Source of the DNA: a virus
DNA length: 37,354 bases
IMG/VR virus record: IMGVR_UViG_3300043775_004752
Location: 1-37,354 of that record
Direction: 5' to 3' (one strand)
In this document: positions 1-8,026 of the stretch, piece after piece
How the letters are laid out: every line of letters begins with the position of its first letter
Numbering within the stretch: the first letter of the stretch is position 1
The notes under the pieces: model-generated
Seen by the model: only the letters and a program-made list of their open reading frames with translations
What the model was told of the DNA's origin: nothing
The model's database searches: none
Program-made: the position numbers and the translations under genes

Positions 1-195
1 AATAGGTACATGAAGACCATTTCTCATAATAGTGCGGCCATCATCTGTCTCATCAGAATATTTTACTAACAATATATCATCAAGCACTTTTTTAAGGTTG
101 TAACCGTAAAAAACTGAATTGAACGAGTTCTTCGGTAACTCAGAAAAATCAATAAGGCTTCTCTGTGTAGGTAGTGAGTCAATAGATGCAGGCAT
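1..195 (-). CDS. Partial small protein, possibly GroES/gp31-like co-chaperonin (N-terminal part)
   Basis: The first 65 codons read openly from an ATG at 195 to the window edge, so the gene continues outside. The N-terminus is MPASIDSLPTQRS, followed by a segment reading DDILLVKYSDETDDGR and then NGLHVPI. That second part has the rhythm of a GroES/gp31 barrel entry (a VLVK-like strand, an acidic turn, then a GGI-LP-like strand). This is pattern resemblance only; it could equally be an unrelated conserved phage protein. It lies 15 bp after the gp62-like gene on the same strand and probably shares its transcript from the promoter near 1158-1185. A weak late-like octamer (AATAAATC) lies just upstream of the ATG. 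Confidence 0.55.
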   Translation of the reverse strand, partial: MPASIDSLPTQRSLIDFSELPKNSFNSVFYGYNLKKVLDDILLVKYSDETDDGRTIMRNGLHVPI

Positions 196-210
196 AGAAT
201 GATTTATTAG

Positions 211-564
211 TTATTTTAATAAATCAATATAGTATTTTACTTCTCTCGTTGATAATTCTTTATTTTTTGCGATTAAAGATAATTCTGTATTCTCTTCTTC
301 ACTTTTCTTTTTCTTTATATATTCTATCTTTTTTTGAGACATTTTAGGAAAAATAGCACTCATAAACTTATAGCAATCACTTTTATTGCTGAATATTTGA
401 GAGTATTTGTTAGCTGTATCACATGCTGTCACAGTACTCTTACCATACATACTCAGCCATCTATTAATAAGGTAAGGAGAAAATTGCTTCTCGTCATCAA
501 GTGTAGAGAAGCAATTTTCTTTTTTAGTAAAGAGTATATTTGAAATATAATCAAATATGGTCAC
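211..564 (-). CDS. 62: Clamp-loader small subunit, gp62-like
   Basis: 117 aa. The opening FDYISNILFTKK, then DDEKQFSPYLINRWLS and NKYSQIFSNKSDCYKFM, follow the pattern I know for the short gp62 of marine T4-like phages; T4 gp62 itself is about 187 aa. In T4, gp62 with the gp44 ATPase loads the gp45 sliding clamp for gp43 polymerase. The basic IEYIKKKK stretch near residue 80 fits a DNA/partner-binding role. The start is GTG at 564, because the next in-frame Met is at residue 39. It overlaps the stop of the upstream DUF366 gene as GTGA, suggesting translational coupling. gp44 and gp45 are not in the window. The call rests on sequence pattern, not on a search. Confidence 0.62.
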   Translation of the reverse strand: MTIFDYISNILFTKKENCFSTLDDEKQFSPYLINRWLSMYGKSTVTACDTANKYSQIFSNKSDCYKFMSAIFPKMSQKKIEYIKKKKSEEENTELSLIAKNKELSTREVKYYIDLLK

Positions 565-1148
565 GAAATAACCTTTGTCGTTGCGATAAAGATGTCTTCG
601 TTCATTTTATAAAAAAGCTCAATCACATCCTTCATGAATTTCTCAGCATTATCATCATCAAGGTTTGTTGAATATGCAAATGCGGGTGCTTTTTTACCTG
701 CAGTAATATTGATACCTGTATGTCCAAGTGCTACATTATTTTTTGAATACGTAATACTCACGCTACATTTGCCTTTTATTTGCGTAACACCGCCTTGTGA
801 ATGCTCTTTATGTACAATAAGATCATCACCATCAACTTCAATAGGTGCTTTAACGTATTTAAAGCTTAGGATGTTTGCTATCTGCGAATTAAACAGCCTC
901 TGCCATGAGACAGCACCGAATGGATCGAGATATGGTATCTCCCAAAGAAAATTTATAGCATCCTGGCTGTAGATAAAGTCATTATTGAGTACATCTTCAG
1001 TATCAATCATACCCTCAGCTTCAACATGCATAGGAGCTCTAAATGCGATAATATTACCGATCGGTAATGTTCTATCTCTGAAATATTTGTAAGCGAATCT
1101 ACTATGGAGAATCTTACCGTCATAATTTTTAATATCAGTTATAATCAT
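561..1148 (-). CDS. DUF366-family protein
   Basis: 195 aa. Characters I associate with the DUF366 family (PF04017/COG2029, mostly archaeal, function unknown) appear in order: an early YDG (residues 9-11), AFRAPMHVEAEGMIDTEDVL, FIYSQDAINFLWEIP, a QRLFNSQI segment, GKCSVSITY, and ALGHTGINI. The length matches the family (about 190 aa). The conserved acidic and His/Arg residues suggest an enzyme, but I cannot give a reaction. It is first in a three-gene operon with gp62, behind a good sigma70-like promoter whose -10 ends 9 nt before the ATG, so it is probably early. A link to the preQ0 genes elsewhere in the window is possible but not shown. Confidence 0.72.
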   Translation of the reverse strand: MIITDIKNYDGKILHSRFAYKYFRDRTLPIGNIIAFRAPMHVEAEGMIDTEDVLNNDFIYSQDAINFLWEIPYLDPFGAVSWQRLFNSQIANILSFKYVKAPIEVDGDDLIVHKEHSQGGVTQIKGKCSVSITYSKNNVALGHTGINITAGKKAPAFAYSTNLDDDNAEKFMKDVIELFYKMNEDIFIATTKVIS

Positions 1149-1157
1149 ACAAGCGAT

Positions 1158-1185
1158 AGTATAACTGATGCTTGTATAAATTCAA
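1158..1185 (-). promoter_or_regulatory. Early sigma70-like promoter for DUF366-gp62 operon
   Basis: On the - strand: TTGAAT (1185-1180), a 16-nt spacer, TATACT (1163-1158), then 9 nt to the ATG at 1148. Both hexamers are near consensus. Transcription would begin within about two nucleotides of the start codon, and no Shine-Dalgarno is visible. It sits in the only real gap between this operon and the glycan cluster. Confidence 0.6.
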
Positions 1186-1187
1186 GT

Positions 1188-1943
1188 CTATCTACCGTGA
1201 ATAAGCAATTGACCCCACTCTTTTTCTTCACCTTGCCTATAATTATTACCATGTTGTGTAAGATCCGTATAAGCTTTTAAATTATGCCTCTTTACAAGCA
1301 GACTATAAGCGGATTGATCGTGTCTATGGCATACAAATTCCGGGTAATTTGGTAAACCTTGTGTATTATCGCATTCGGTAATGATGCGCTCATCTTCGCA
1401 AAACACTAACCAGTCATTAACAAATTTTATAGACAGTGGGTCTTTTTTTAAAAAAATATGACTTGCATTGAGCTGTCCAGACAGGTCACCGGTCCAGTAC
1501 TTCTCTTCATCACACCCCATGAGTACAAACGCATCTCTTTTTGTTGCATCACGCTCATTACCTTTACCGTCATTAATTTTAAATGGTACAATACTCTGCC
1601 CTAACAGCTTTTTAAAAACCGGTTGCAAGCTACTTTTCTGTAAGATAGTAGCATCTACATAAACGAGAATATCATTATCATCCATTCTCTCTAAACACCG
1701 CTTTATAAAATATGGCTTCCACAGCCAAAAATTTGCTCTTAAAGCCCCAACGCCACCGTTTTTGCTCTCAAATATATGTCTATTTTTTTCTTTAAAATCA
1801 GACTGTATATTCGTTTCGTTACATTGATATATAGTATTAAATTCACCATGCCTAGTAAACGACTGAATACATAGCTGCTGATATGCAGAATAGTGATTAT
1901 TCGTTGTTGCGTATGTCAGTAATATTTTTTTCGGATCAGCCAT
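1188..1943 (-). CDS. GT-A-type glycosyltransferase, last gene of glycan cluster
   Basis: 251 aa. Starts with KKILLTYATTNN and contains GGVGALRANFWLWKPYFI, then an acidic NDILVYVDATI motif (around residues 90-100) that fits the metal-binding end of a GT-A nucleotide-sugar domain. A late HRHDQSAYSLL segment (around 206-216) is typical of this family of capsule/LPS-type transferases. Donor and acceptor are unknown. It overlaps the end of the GDP-mannose epimerase gene by 8 nt (ATGGCTGA), so it is probably co-translated; GDP-L-galactose or a related product could be its donor, but that is guesswork. No signal peptide or membrane segment is visible, so it should act in the cytoplasm. Confidence 0.75.
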   Translation of the reverse strand: MADPKKILLTYATTNNHYSAYQQLCIQSFTRHGEFNTIYQCNETNIQSDFKEKNRHIFESKNGGVGALRANFWLWKPYFIKRCLERMDDNDILVYVDATILQKSSLQPVFKKLLGQSIVPFKINDGKGNERDATKRDAFVLMGCDEEKYWTGDLSGQLNASHIFLKKDPLSIKFVNDWLVFCEDERIITECDNTQGLPNYPEFVCHRHDQSAYSLLVKRHNLKAYTDLTQHGNNYRQGEEKEWGQLLIHGR

Positions 1944-2937
1944 TTAGTTGATGGTTGATCCATTCATATGACTTTGCAATACCTGTCTCGAGAGGTTGAG
2001 AAGGCTTCCAACCAATTTCTTTATATATGAGTTTATTATCGGAATTACGGCCACGTACACCTATCGGTCCATCGATATGCTTTATTGTAATATTTTTATT
2101 AGCAATCTTGGCAGTCATGGAGACAAGCTGATTGATAGTTACCATTTCCTCGGACCCGATATTTACAGGGTAAATATATTCGGAGTTCATTAACCGCATG
2201 ACTCCGTCGATACATTCATCGATATAAAGAAAGCTACGTGTCTGCTCTCCATCACCCCATATTTCTATTTCCCCGCCATCTTTCGCTTCTGCAACCTTGC
2301 GGCAAACAGCAGCTGGCGCTTTCTCTTTACCGTTATTCCACGAGCAGTGAGTACCAAATATATTGTGAAATCTCCCTATACGCACATCAAGACCGTAATT
2401 ACGGTTGTAAGCGAGGTATAGTCTTTCACTAAATAATTTCTCCCAACCATATTCAGAATCTGGATTTGCAGGATATGCAGAACTTTCTTCACAGTTAGGA
2501 TTATTTGGATCTAATTGATTGTGTCCTGGGTACATGCAAGCACTACTACTATAAAAAAGCTTCTTAACACCATGTGTACGCGCTATTTCCGCAACATTGA
2601 GATTTATAAGTGCGGAATTATGCATTACATCTGCATCATGCTCACCTGTAAAAATATAACCTGCACCACCCATATCGGCGGCGAGCTGATAGACCTCATC
2701 AACAGAATTTATGCTATCCTTGCCTGCTACAGATCTTTGATCAGGTCCATATAGAGCTCTCGTAACCAAACTGTTATCACGCAAATCACCAACTATAAAT
2801 TCGTCAGCATTTGTAGTTGAAAATTCTGGTAATTTTAGATCAACTCCTCTTACCCAATAACCTTCATTTTTTAATCTGTTTACTAAATGATTACCGATAA
2901 ATCCGCCGGCACCGAGAACAACTGCTACTTTTTTCAT
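1936..2937 (-). CDS. GDP-mannose 3,5-epimerase
   Basis: 333 aa extended short-chain dehydrogenase/reductase. The Rossmann motif GAGGFIG is at residues 9-15. The catalytic residues of plant GME (Arabidopsis Cys145, Tyr174, Lys178, Lys217) have matches here at Cys134 (SSACMYP), Tyr163/Lys167 (YGWEK) and Lys206 (KEKAPAA) with exactly the same spacing. Also diagnostic are RIGRFHNIFG, IWGDGEQTRSFLYIDEC, and GPIGVRGRNSDN near the C-terminus. The known reaction converts GDP-D-mannose to GDP-L-galactose and GDP-L-gulose. It supplies an activated sugar to the surrounding transferases. The length is slightly below that of plant GME, which has an N-terminal extension. It may have its own promoter (2944-2971). 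Confidence 0.9.
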   Translation of the reverse strand: MKKVAVVLGAGGFIGNHLVNRLKNEGYWVRGVDLKLPEFSTTNADEFIVGDLRDNSLVTRALYGPDQRSVAGKDSINSVDEVYQLAADMGGAGYIFTGEHDADVMHNSALINLNVAEIARTHGVKKLFYSSSACMYPGHNQLDPNNPNCEESSAYPANPDSEYGWEKLFSERLYLAYNRNYGLDVRIGRFHNIFGTHCSWNNGKEKAPAAVCRKVAEAKDGGEIEIWGDGEQTRSFLYIDECIDGVMRLMNSEYIYPVNIGSEEMVTINQLVSMTAKIANKNITIKHIDGPIGVRGRNSDNKLIYKEIGWKPSQPLETGIAKSYEWINHQLNG

Positions 2938-2943
2938 ATAAGT

Positions 2944-2971
2944 ATATTAGTAATTCAATTAAAAAAATCAA
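2944..2971 (-). promoter_or_regulatory. Possible internal sigma70-like promoter before epimerase
   Basis: On the - strand: TTGATT (2971-2966), 16 nt, TAATAT (2949-2944), 6 nt, ATG at 2937. The -35 overlaps the stop of the upstream gene. The -35 matches those before queE and gp43. The 30-bp gap here is one of the few in the glycan operon, which supports a secondary promoter. The -10 is imperfect. Confidence 0.4.
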
Positions 2972-4329
2972 TTAATAATTTTTATCCACGAAAAATCATC
3001 GAAAGTAAAATCTGGTTCACCGATTGCGTCAAGTACTGCACGCTTCACGTCACTATTATTAATATCGTGTCCACCAAGAGTGCCACCAGGCTTCAAGCAG
3101 CGTAACCATGCCTTGATATCTGCTACCACGTCGTCATATTTGTGTGATGCATCGATGTAAATAAAATCAAAAGTCTCACGTAAAAAAAGCTTACTTACGT
3201 CAACGCTATTACCTTTTATCTTCTCAATTTTTCTATTACTCTTTATATTAGCATCAAACATCTCTTCCACTTGCTTCATATTACCACGCTCCGAAGCGAG
3301 GTCACTTTTATCGTAAAAATTCTCCCATCTATCTACTGCAACAACTTTCTCAATCTTATCACTGCTAGCCCATATAAGTGTTGATTCGCCGTAATAGCAA
3401 CCTATTTCCGCCATAACGGTACCTGGATTAAGCTTCTCGATAATATCACGCATACCTCTATCATGATCAGGGCGCATTTCTGTGCCTCTTATTAATTGTA
3501 TATCATTTTTCATTTTAAAGTTTTTATCAGTAATTTTATGTAACCAATCCTTTACCTCACCCGTAAAAAAACGATCGAAATCTTGCTTCGGATACCCGGT
3601 AGATGATCCTCCCGCTACGTGTAGCACTTTTGTAAGTAAAGGTGTACCGAATCCATTATCAATGTATAATTGATTATTGCAAAGATAACTCTCACGCCAA
3701 CTATCCCAGTGTGTGTATTTGCCCCAGGCATTACACAACCCGTACGAAATACCAGATCCTACAGGATCAAGATATCTTACATTATATTTTTCACTATTAA
3801 CTATACAATTGAGTATGTCTTGTTCAATACTCGGAAAGTTATTGCCGTGTTTCTTATTTGCTTTTACCCAATCATGCCATACGTCTTTATTTTTTATAAC
3901 ATAAAGACCAGCATTGATATACTTCATTAAAGGTATATCTTCATGTTTAAAAGGATCGTGAATAGTTATTCCTTTGTCCTTACCAGCAGTACCTAAATCA
4001 GAATTATTTCTTACGACCGCAAGATCATACTCGCCTTCAAATATATCACTTAAGTCACCTGTAACAGTACTGTCAGCATCTATAAATGCAATAGCATCAT
4101 ATTCGTTACAAAGACCGAGACCTATTATTGATTTATAATAATATGCACTATGTCTACTGTCACTGGCCGGCCATCCTTCTTCATCAAGTAATGATTTTAA
4201 TTTTTCACTATCAAAAACAATAACCGGTATATCAGGGTGAAAGTAATTGAGACTATTAATGAGATAATCGATACGAACATTTTTACCATAATTTTCATCA
4301 GTACATACAGTAGCGAAACACTTTTTCAT
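2968..4329 (-). CDS. Bifunctional glycosyltransferase-methyltransferase fusion
   Basis: 453 aa with two domains. Residues 1 to about 280 look like a GT-A transferase of the GT8-like kind: an N-terminal KKCFATVCTDENYG strand, then DAIAFIDADS with the Asp-x-Asp at residues 84/86, and GLYVIKNKDVWHDW. From about residue 300 there is a class I SAM methyltransferase (Methyltransf_24 type): TVMAEIGCYYGES (SAM-binding Gly loop), KVVAVDRW, FDFIYIDASHKYDDV, and LKPGGTLGGHDINN. It probably transfers a sugar and methylates it or the acceptor. The start ATG overlaps the upstream methyltransferase stop as ATGA. A similar fusion lies at 8835-10295, but the two share domains rather than close sequence. Confidence 0.83.
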   Translation of the reverse strand: MKKCFATVCTDENYGKNVRIDYLINSLNYFHPDIPVIVFDSEKLKSLLDEEGWPASDSRHSAYYYKSIIGLGLCNEYDAIAFIDADSTVTGDLSDIFEGEYDLAVVRNNSDLGTAGKDKGITIHDPFKHEDIPLMKYINAGLYVIKNKDVWHDWVKANKKHGNNFPSIEQDILNCIVNSEKYNVRYLDPVGSGISYGLCNAWGKYTHWDSWRESYLCNNQLYIDNGFGTPLLTKVLHVAGGSSTGYPKQDFDRFFTGEVKDWLHKITDKNFKMKNDIQLIRGTEMRPDHDRGMRDIIEKLNPGTVMAEIGCYYGESTLIWASSDKIEKVVAVDRWENFYDKSDLASERGNMKQVEEMFDANIKSNRKIEKIKGNSVDVSKLFLRETFDFIYIDASHKYDDVVADIKAWLRCLKPGGTLGGHDINNSDVKRAVLDAIGEPDFTFDDFSWIKIIN

Positions 4330-4820
4330 ATTTTTTCTCCTACTGCAATAAAAGCGCTATTTAAATCCTTTTCACTTACGAAGACATTAGTGTAGCCGTT
4401 ATCATTCATATAGTCGCGAATAAAAGTAGGTAGAAATATAGATTTATGCTTGGTATTATGCCAGGGCCTCCAATACTCTTGATCGTAGTGCGGTAAATAC
4501 AGAAACAATACACCACCCCTCTTAAGTTTACTTTTCCAATATTCAAGAACCTGCACCCAATTATCAAGATGCTCTAAGCAATGACTCGAAAAAATATAAT
4601 CTACACTTTCCTCTGGTAAATTAGTAGCACTATATCCATCATTATAACACAAATCAATACCACGTGCACCTGGTAACTTCCAATCCTCTCTATTGCACCC
4701 TATATCATAGCCCGTACCGCGACACATCCACCTCGCATACGGTATTGCAAACTGTGCTGCATTTCCTTGCGCCTGGAAGTAAGGGTATTTTTTGTTTTTA
4801 AATTCTATTGTATCTATCAT
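4326..4820 (-). CDS. SAM-dependent methyltransferase (Methyltransf_11 type)
   Basis: 164 aa, a minimal class I methyltransferase. YDIGCNREDW forms the SAM-binding loop, ARGIDLCYNDG carries the acidic residue that would hold the ribose, VDYIFSSHCLEHL is the usual motif IV region, and LKRGGVLFLYLPHYD is the post-motif strand. This variant is common in LPS and capsule loci and would methylate a sugar or glycan precursor; the substrate is unknown. It has 4-nt overlaps with both neighbours (ATGA on each side), so it is tightly coupled within the glycan operon. Confidence 0.8.
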   Translation of the reverse strand: MIDTIEFKNKKYPYFQAQGNAAQFAIPYARWMCRGTGYDIGCNREDWKLPGARGIDLCYNDGYSATNLPEESVDYIFSSHCLEHLDNWVQVLEYWKSKLKRGGVLFLYLPHYDQEYWRPWHNTKHKSIFLPTFIRDYMNDNGYTNVFVSEKDLNSAFIAVGEKI

Positions 4821-5551
4821 AATTGCTTATATTGCCATGGTTTTCTCCAGATAAACTTTGTCTGCGAATATGAAGGTGGGTGCGGCTTTGTTGCTCTAGA
4901 GTAAAGAGTGAGATCTTTTGCCTGCATATCTAAAGTCTCACAAATATATGTGAAGCATGTATCAACAAGATGAATGCTTGATGCGTGCTCTATAACTTTA
5001 CACCAATCAAAAACTGTAAATCCTTTTTTTGTTTCAATAAATACTGAGCGTGTATTTTCTCTCGGTATTTCAACATGCGCTGTTTTTGTATTAGGCGGTG
5101 AACCGTAACTTGTACTTATTAAAGTATACTCTTCGTTGTCCTTAAGTTTAAGGACATTATAATATAGATCGTCTTCTTTTTGTTTATTTCTTTCGTAAGT
5201 AAAGAAATTATACCAGTCACCCCACTTTGCACCTATAATGTTATATTTTGATTTAAGGATGAGATCGCCGTCCATCTCATCTGCTCGCTGTAAGGGTAGA
5301 TACAGCAAATCAGGACGATGTATTACTTCTCTTGGATCATCACTATAAACATCTTTATGCGGAAAATCTTCATCTATACTGCAAAATACAATATTATCAC
5401 TTTTTATATAATCCTTTATAAAAAGAAATTGTGGTATAACGGGCCAATACACTACATTAGCAACACATCCTTGCAGTATCTTTTTTGCTATTTTTAATGT
5501 AAAAAAGATATCACCTAATCCAGCAGGCTGTCTAATTAAGCATGTCTTCAT
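4817..5551 (-). CDS. Short GT-B (heptosyltransferase/GT9-like) transferase
   Basis: 244 aa. It opens with CLIRQPAGLGDIFFTLKIAKK, the N-terminal pattern of ADP-heptose:LPS heptosyltransferases (R-x-x-GxGD). The C-terminal part VIEHASSIHLVDTCFTYICETL matches the donor-binding side of GT-B enzymes, where a phosphate loop precedes a helix. Typical GT9 proteins are 320-350 residues, so this one is shortened, mainly in the middle. It may still be active, as many phage transferases are reduced. It abuts the upstream GT10-like gene with no gap (stop at 5552, start at 5551). Confidence 0.62.
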   Translation of the reverse strand: MKTCLIRQPAGLGDIFFTLKIAKKILQGCVANVVYWPVIPQFLFIKDYIKSDNIVFCSIDEDFPHKDVYSDDPREVIHRPDLLYLPLQRADEMDGDLILKSKYNIIGAKWGDWYNFFTYERNKQKEDDLYYNVLKLKDNEEYTLISTSYGSPPNTKTAHVEIPRENTRSVFIETKKGFTVFDWCKVIEHASSIHLVDTCFTYICETLDMQAKDLTLYSRATKPHPPSYSQTKFIWRKPWQYKQL

Positions 5552-6364
5552 TTAATCAAATAAAAATGGATATTTTTCAAAAAGCCAATCTTCTGGTATT
5601 TCATATTTTTCTTTTTTAATTAACTCGTAATTATTCTCCATATAAGGTATAAGCTCGTTATATTTCTCAATAGTAAGATTTTTGATTATATCTTCAAGAT
5701 CCTCTATTGTATCAAACGTGATGATACCTCTCATATCAAAAAACTTTGTTACATCGCTACCCCAATAAATGGGTATAGTACGTGATGCAAAGCAGTCAAG
5801 TATTTTCTCGGAAAAATAATAATCAGTTCTCGAATTTTCGAGTACTATAGAAAAATGATAATCTCTTAACCCCTCTTCCTTATGTTCGACAAACTTAAAG
5901 CCGCGCCCGAAGTGATCAACCTTGTCATTAAATTTACGAATTACTTCTTGTCTAAACGTGTGACCTGGCGTAAATTGCTTATCAGACGCAATCATCGAGC
6001 ACATTTTTGATTTTACAGGTTTTGAGAAATCTTTTATCCAGCATGCACCAAACGGATAAAACAGAAAATTTCTGCCTGATTCGAGCAACTCTCTGTCGAA
6101 AGTTAAGATATAATCAAATTTTTTGTAATGCTCATCAACAAATTTATATATATCAGGCAGGATAGCTGGCGGCTCTATAAGCATACCGATTTTGCGCTTA
6201 GCATTACATTTATCTACTAAATGTAGATATCTATCAGTAATAAAGCAGCTATTACTAACAACTTTGTTTTCACGGCACCATTTAAAATGTGATGCTTTCT
6301 TTTCATGAGTCATTGACTCTGGGTGATGCTGAAAATTAAAATCGCGTATATTTATTTCTTTCAT
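5552..6364 (-). CDS. GT10-like (alpha-1,3/1,4-fucosyltransferase type) glycosyltransferase
   Basis: 270 aa. The C-terminal half has the GT10 donor-site signature: FSIVLENSRTDYYFSEKILD, then CFASRTIPIYWGS, followed by an IITFDTIEDL segment. In known GT10 enzymes this region binds GDP-fucose; because a GDP-mannose 3,5-epimerase is in the operon, GDP-L-galactose (which differs from GDP-L-fucose only at C6) is a conceivable donor, but that is inference. The N-terminal half, with RKIGMLIEPPAILPDIYKF, is the acceptor-binding domain. The start ATG overlaps nothing upstream, while its 3' end abuts the heptosyltransferase-like gene. No membrane anchor is seen. Confidence 0.8.
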   Translation of the reverse strand: MKEINIRDFNFQHHPESMTHEKKASHFKWCRENKVVSNSCFITDRYLHLVDKCNAKRKIGMLIEPPAILPDIYKFVDEHYKKFDYILTFDRELLESGRNFLFYPFGACWIKDFSKPVKSKMCSMIASDKQFTPGHTFRQEVIRKFNDKVDHFGRGFKFVEHKEEGLRDYHFSIVLENSRTDYYFSEKILDCFASRTIPIYWGSDVTKFFDMRGIITFDTIEDLEDIIKNLTIEKYNELIPYMENNYELIKKEKYEIPEDWLFEKYPFLFD

Positions 6365-7179
6365 ATTACATTAACAATTCTTTCAATACCGTCACGTATT
6401 GACGTCTTAGGCTGCCAGTAGTTAAGTATATCTCCTTTTGGTTCATTCTTAATACCATTTTGCACTTTATCACTGACTTTACCGGGTATTATTTTAGTAC
6501 CTGGTAAAAGTGATGCAACTATTTCTGCAACTTCTTTAATTTTTGTCCAGTGAAAGCTTGTAATATGCAATTGAGTTGACATATCGATAGTATCATAACA
6601 TAGAGATAACTTATACAGACATTCTGAACAATCATCAGCAAAAAGAAACTGTCTTTCCTCTTCACCATCAGTTAACATTTGTATTATACCTGTATTACGT
6701 GCTTTTTTAATAAAATCAGTTATTACATGAAATTTTTCTTCATCATGCTCTACACCGTAAACATTCCAGAATTTTACAGTTTTACCACCGAGTATCTCTG
6801 TGTAGTGTTCGCCAAGAAGCTTACATGCACCGTACGGTGAATGTCCCATGGAAGCCATCTGCGATGATGCAAAGATAAATTTTTTATTGTATTTTTGCAA
6901 AAGTGTAAAAACAGTGTCCATCATTCTTGTATTATTAAGAATAAGTTGTATAGATTTTTGATTCTTTGCGAGATATCTTGATCCACCGACATCATAAGCA
7001 AGAAAATACACAAAATCAGACTGCTGTATTTTTTTCTCTATAAGAGAAGTTTTATACCGTAAATCTTCTTGATCATTTCGTAAAATATCCAACTCTTCTA
7101 CTTCAGCTCCTATCTGTAAAAGATAGGAAGTAAGTGATGTGCCTATTTGCCCTTTTGATCCTAGTACGAGATATTTCAT
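6361..7179 (-). CDS. NAD-dependent sugar epimerase/dehydratase
   Basis: 272 aa extended SDR. GSKGQIG near the N-terminus is the dinucleotide loop; FIFASSQMASMG carries the active-site Ser and SPYGACKLLGEHY the Tyr-xxx-Lys pair (residues 116 and 120). FWNVYGVEHDEE and EERQFLFADDCSECL match the substrate-side motifs of NDP-sugar epimerases. The exact substrate is unknown. I chose ATG 7179 (MKYLVLG) over the ATG at 7197 because it makes the 4-nt ATGA overlap used through this operon and places the first beta strand at the start. It is a second sugar-nucleotide enzyme beside the GME and clearly different from it. Confidence 0.8.
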   Translation of the reverse strand: MKYLVLGSKGQIGTSLTSYLLQIGAEVEELDILRNDQEDLRYKTSLIEKKIQQSDFVYFLAYDVGGSRYLAKNQKSIQLILNNTRMMDTVFTLLQKYNKKFIFASSQMASMGHSPYGACKLLGEHYTEILGGKTVKFWNVYGVEHDEEKFHVITDFIKKARNTGIIQMLTDGEEERQFLFADDCSECLYKLSLCYDTIDMSTQLHITSFHWTKIKEVAEIVASLLPGTKIIPGKVSDKVQNGIKNEPKGDILNYWQPKTSIRDGIERIVNVI

Positions 7180-8021
7180 ATTTTTATTTTTGTCCATGAC
7201 TCCGGTAAGAATGTTGAGAGATTTAAATTGAGGTTTTTACCAAACCACATATTTTCCTCCATTGCTATAACCTGCTTATCCTTATTACCGTTCAGCCATG
7301 CACCCCACCACCCGAAAGTTGAAGATGTTAGTATGTTGTGCTTACATTTTGACATTAAAAATAATTCAATTACGTTTGGATAATATGTCTTATCTGTTAT
7401 AAGACCGAGGTGTAAGTTATCGCACGCTTGTTCATTATCTATAAATGTAAAATCATAATCTTTAAACCACTTCTTAACAAGCTGTATATTATCTGAAAAA
7501 ATAACATATCGATAATTTTTACCGAATTCTTTAAATGCTTTCTGTAAGTATTCTGTAGGCGGAGGTATATGATTAACAGGATCATCATCCTTTGATCTCG
7601 TTTGTGTTCTTACATGTACTGCAACAGTATCAGACGCTGATATTATATCACCATATTGAGCTGCCAATAAGCTACTTATTTCATCAGATGGTACGAACAA
7701 TTCATTTCGGATATAATCCTCACAATCCTTGAAATACAATTCAGATTGAAAATATCCCTCTATCGACATATTTTCTTGAAAAGGTATCGCTTCGTAGTTA
7801 TGTGCTTTTTCTTTAAAAATAGTGCTTATATCCTGCTGGTTAAGCGTCTCACAAAGTGGTGTTTTGAGTATATGCGAGTAAACTTTAAGTTGCTTGCCGC
7901 ATACCCACTTCGGAAAGACAGCATTAGTATTATTACGCTTTGCGAGTGCAGTAGTTGCTGCTATTTGAAATAATTGATTGCCTAGCTCACCATATCTGCC
8001 GAGCATATGAAAAGTGACCAT
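7176..8021 (-). CDS. GT11-like alpha-1,2-fucosyltransferase
   Basis: 281 aa. The N-terminal GRYGELGNQLFQIAATTALA is the hallmark of GT11 fucosyltransferases. AVHVRTQTRS near residue 140 corresponds to the HxRRGD donor motif, but its Gly-Asp is missing. HNILTSSTFGWWGAWLNGN near the C-terminus is the conserved SSFSWWGAWL-type motif. The known reaction transfers fucose from GDP-fucose to a galactose 2-OH. The altered HxR motif may mean a different donor. It lies 5 bp after the upstream gene and overlaps the downstream dehydratase by 4 nt. Confidence 0.87.
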   Translation of the reverse strand: MVTFHMLGRYGELGNQLFQIAATTALAKRNNTNAVFPKWVCGKQLKVYSHILKTPLCETLNQQDISTIFKEKAHNYEAIPFQENMSIEGYFQSELYFKDCEDYIRNELFVPSDEISSLLAAQYGDIISASDTVAVHVRTQTRSKDDDPVNHIPPPTEYLQKAFKEFGKNYRYVIFSDNIQLVKKWFKDYDFTFIDNEQACDNLHLGLITDKTYYPNVIELFLMSKCKHNILTSSTFGWWGAWLNGNKDKQVIAMEENMWFGKNLNLNLSTFLPESWTKIKI

Positions 8022-8026
8022 ATATG

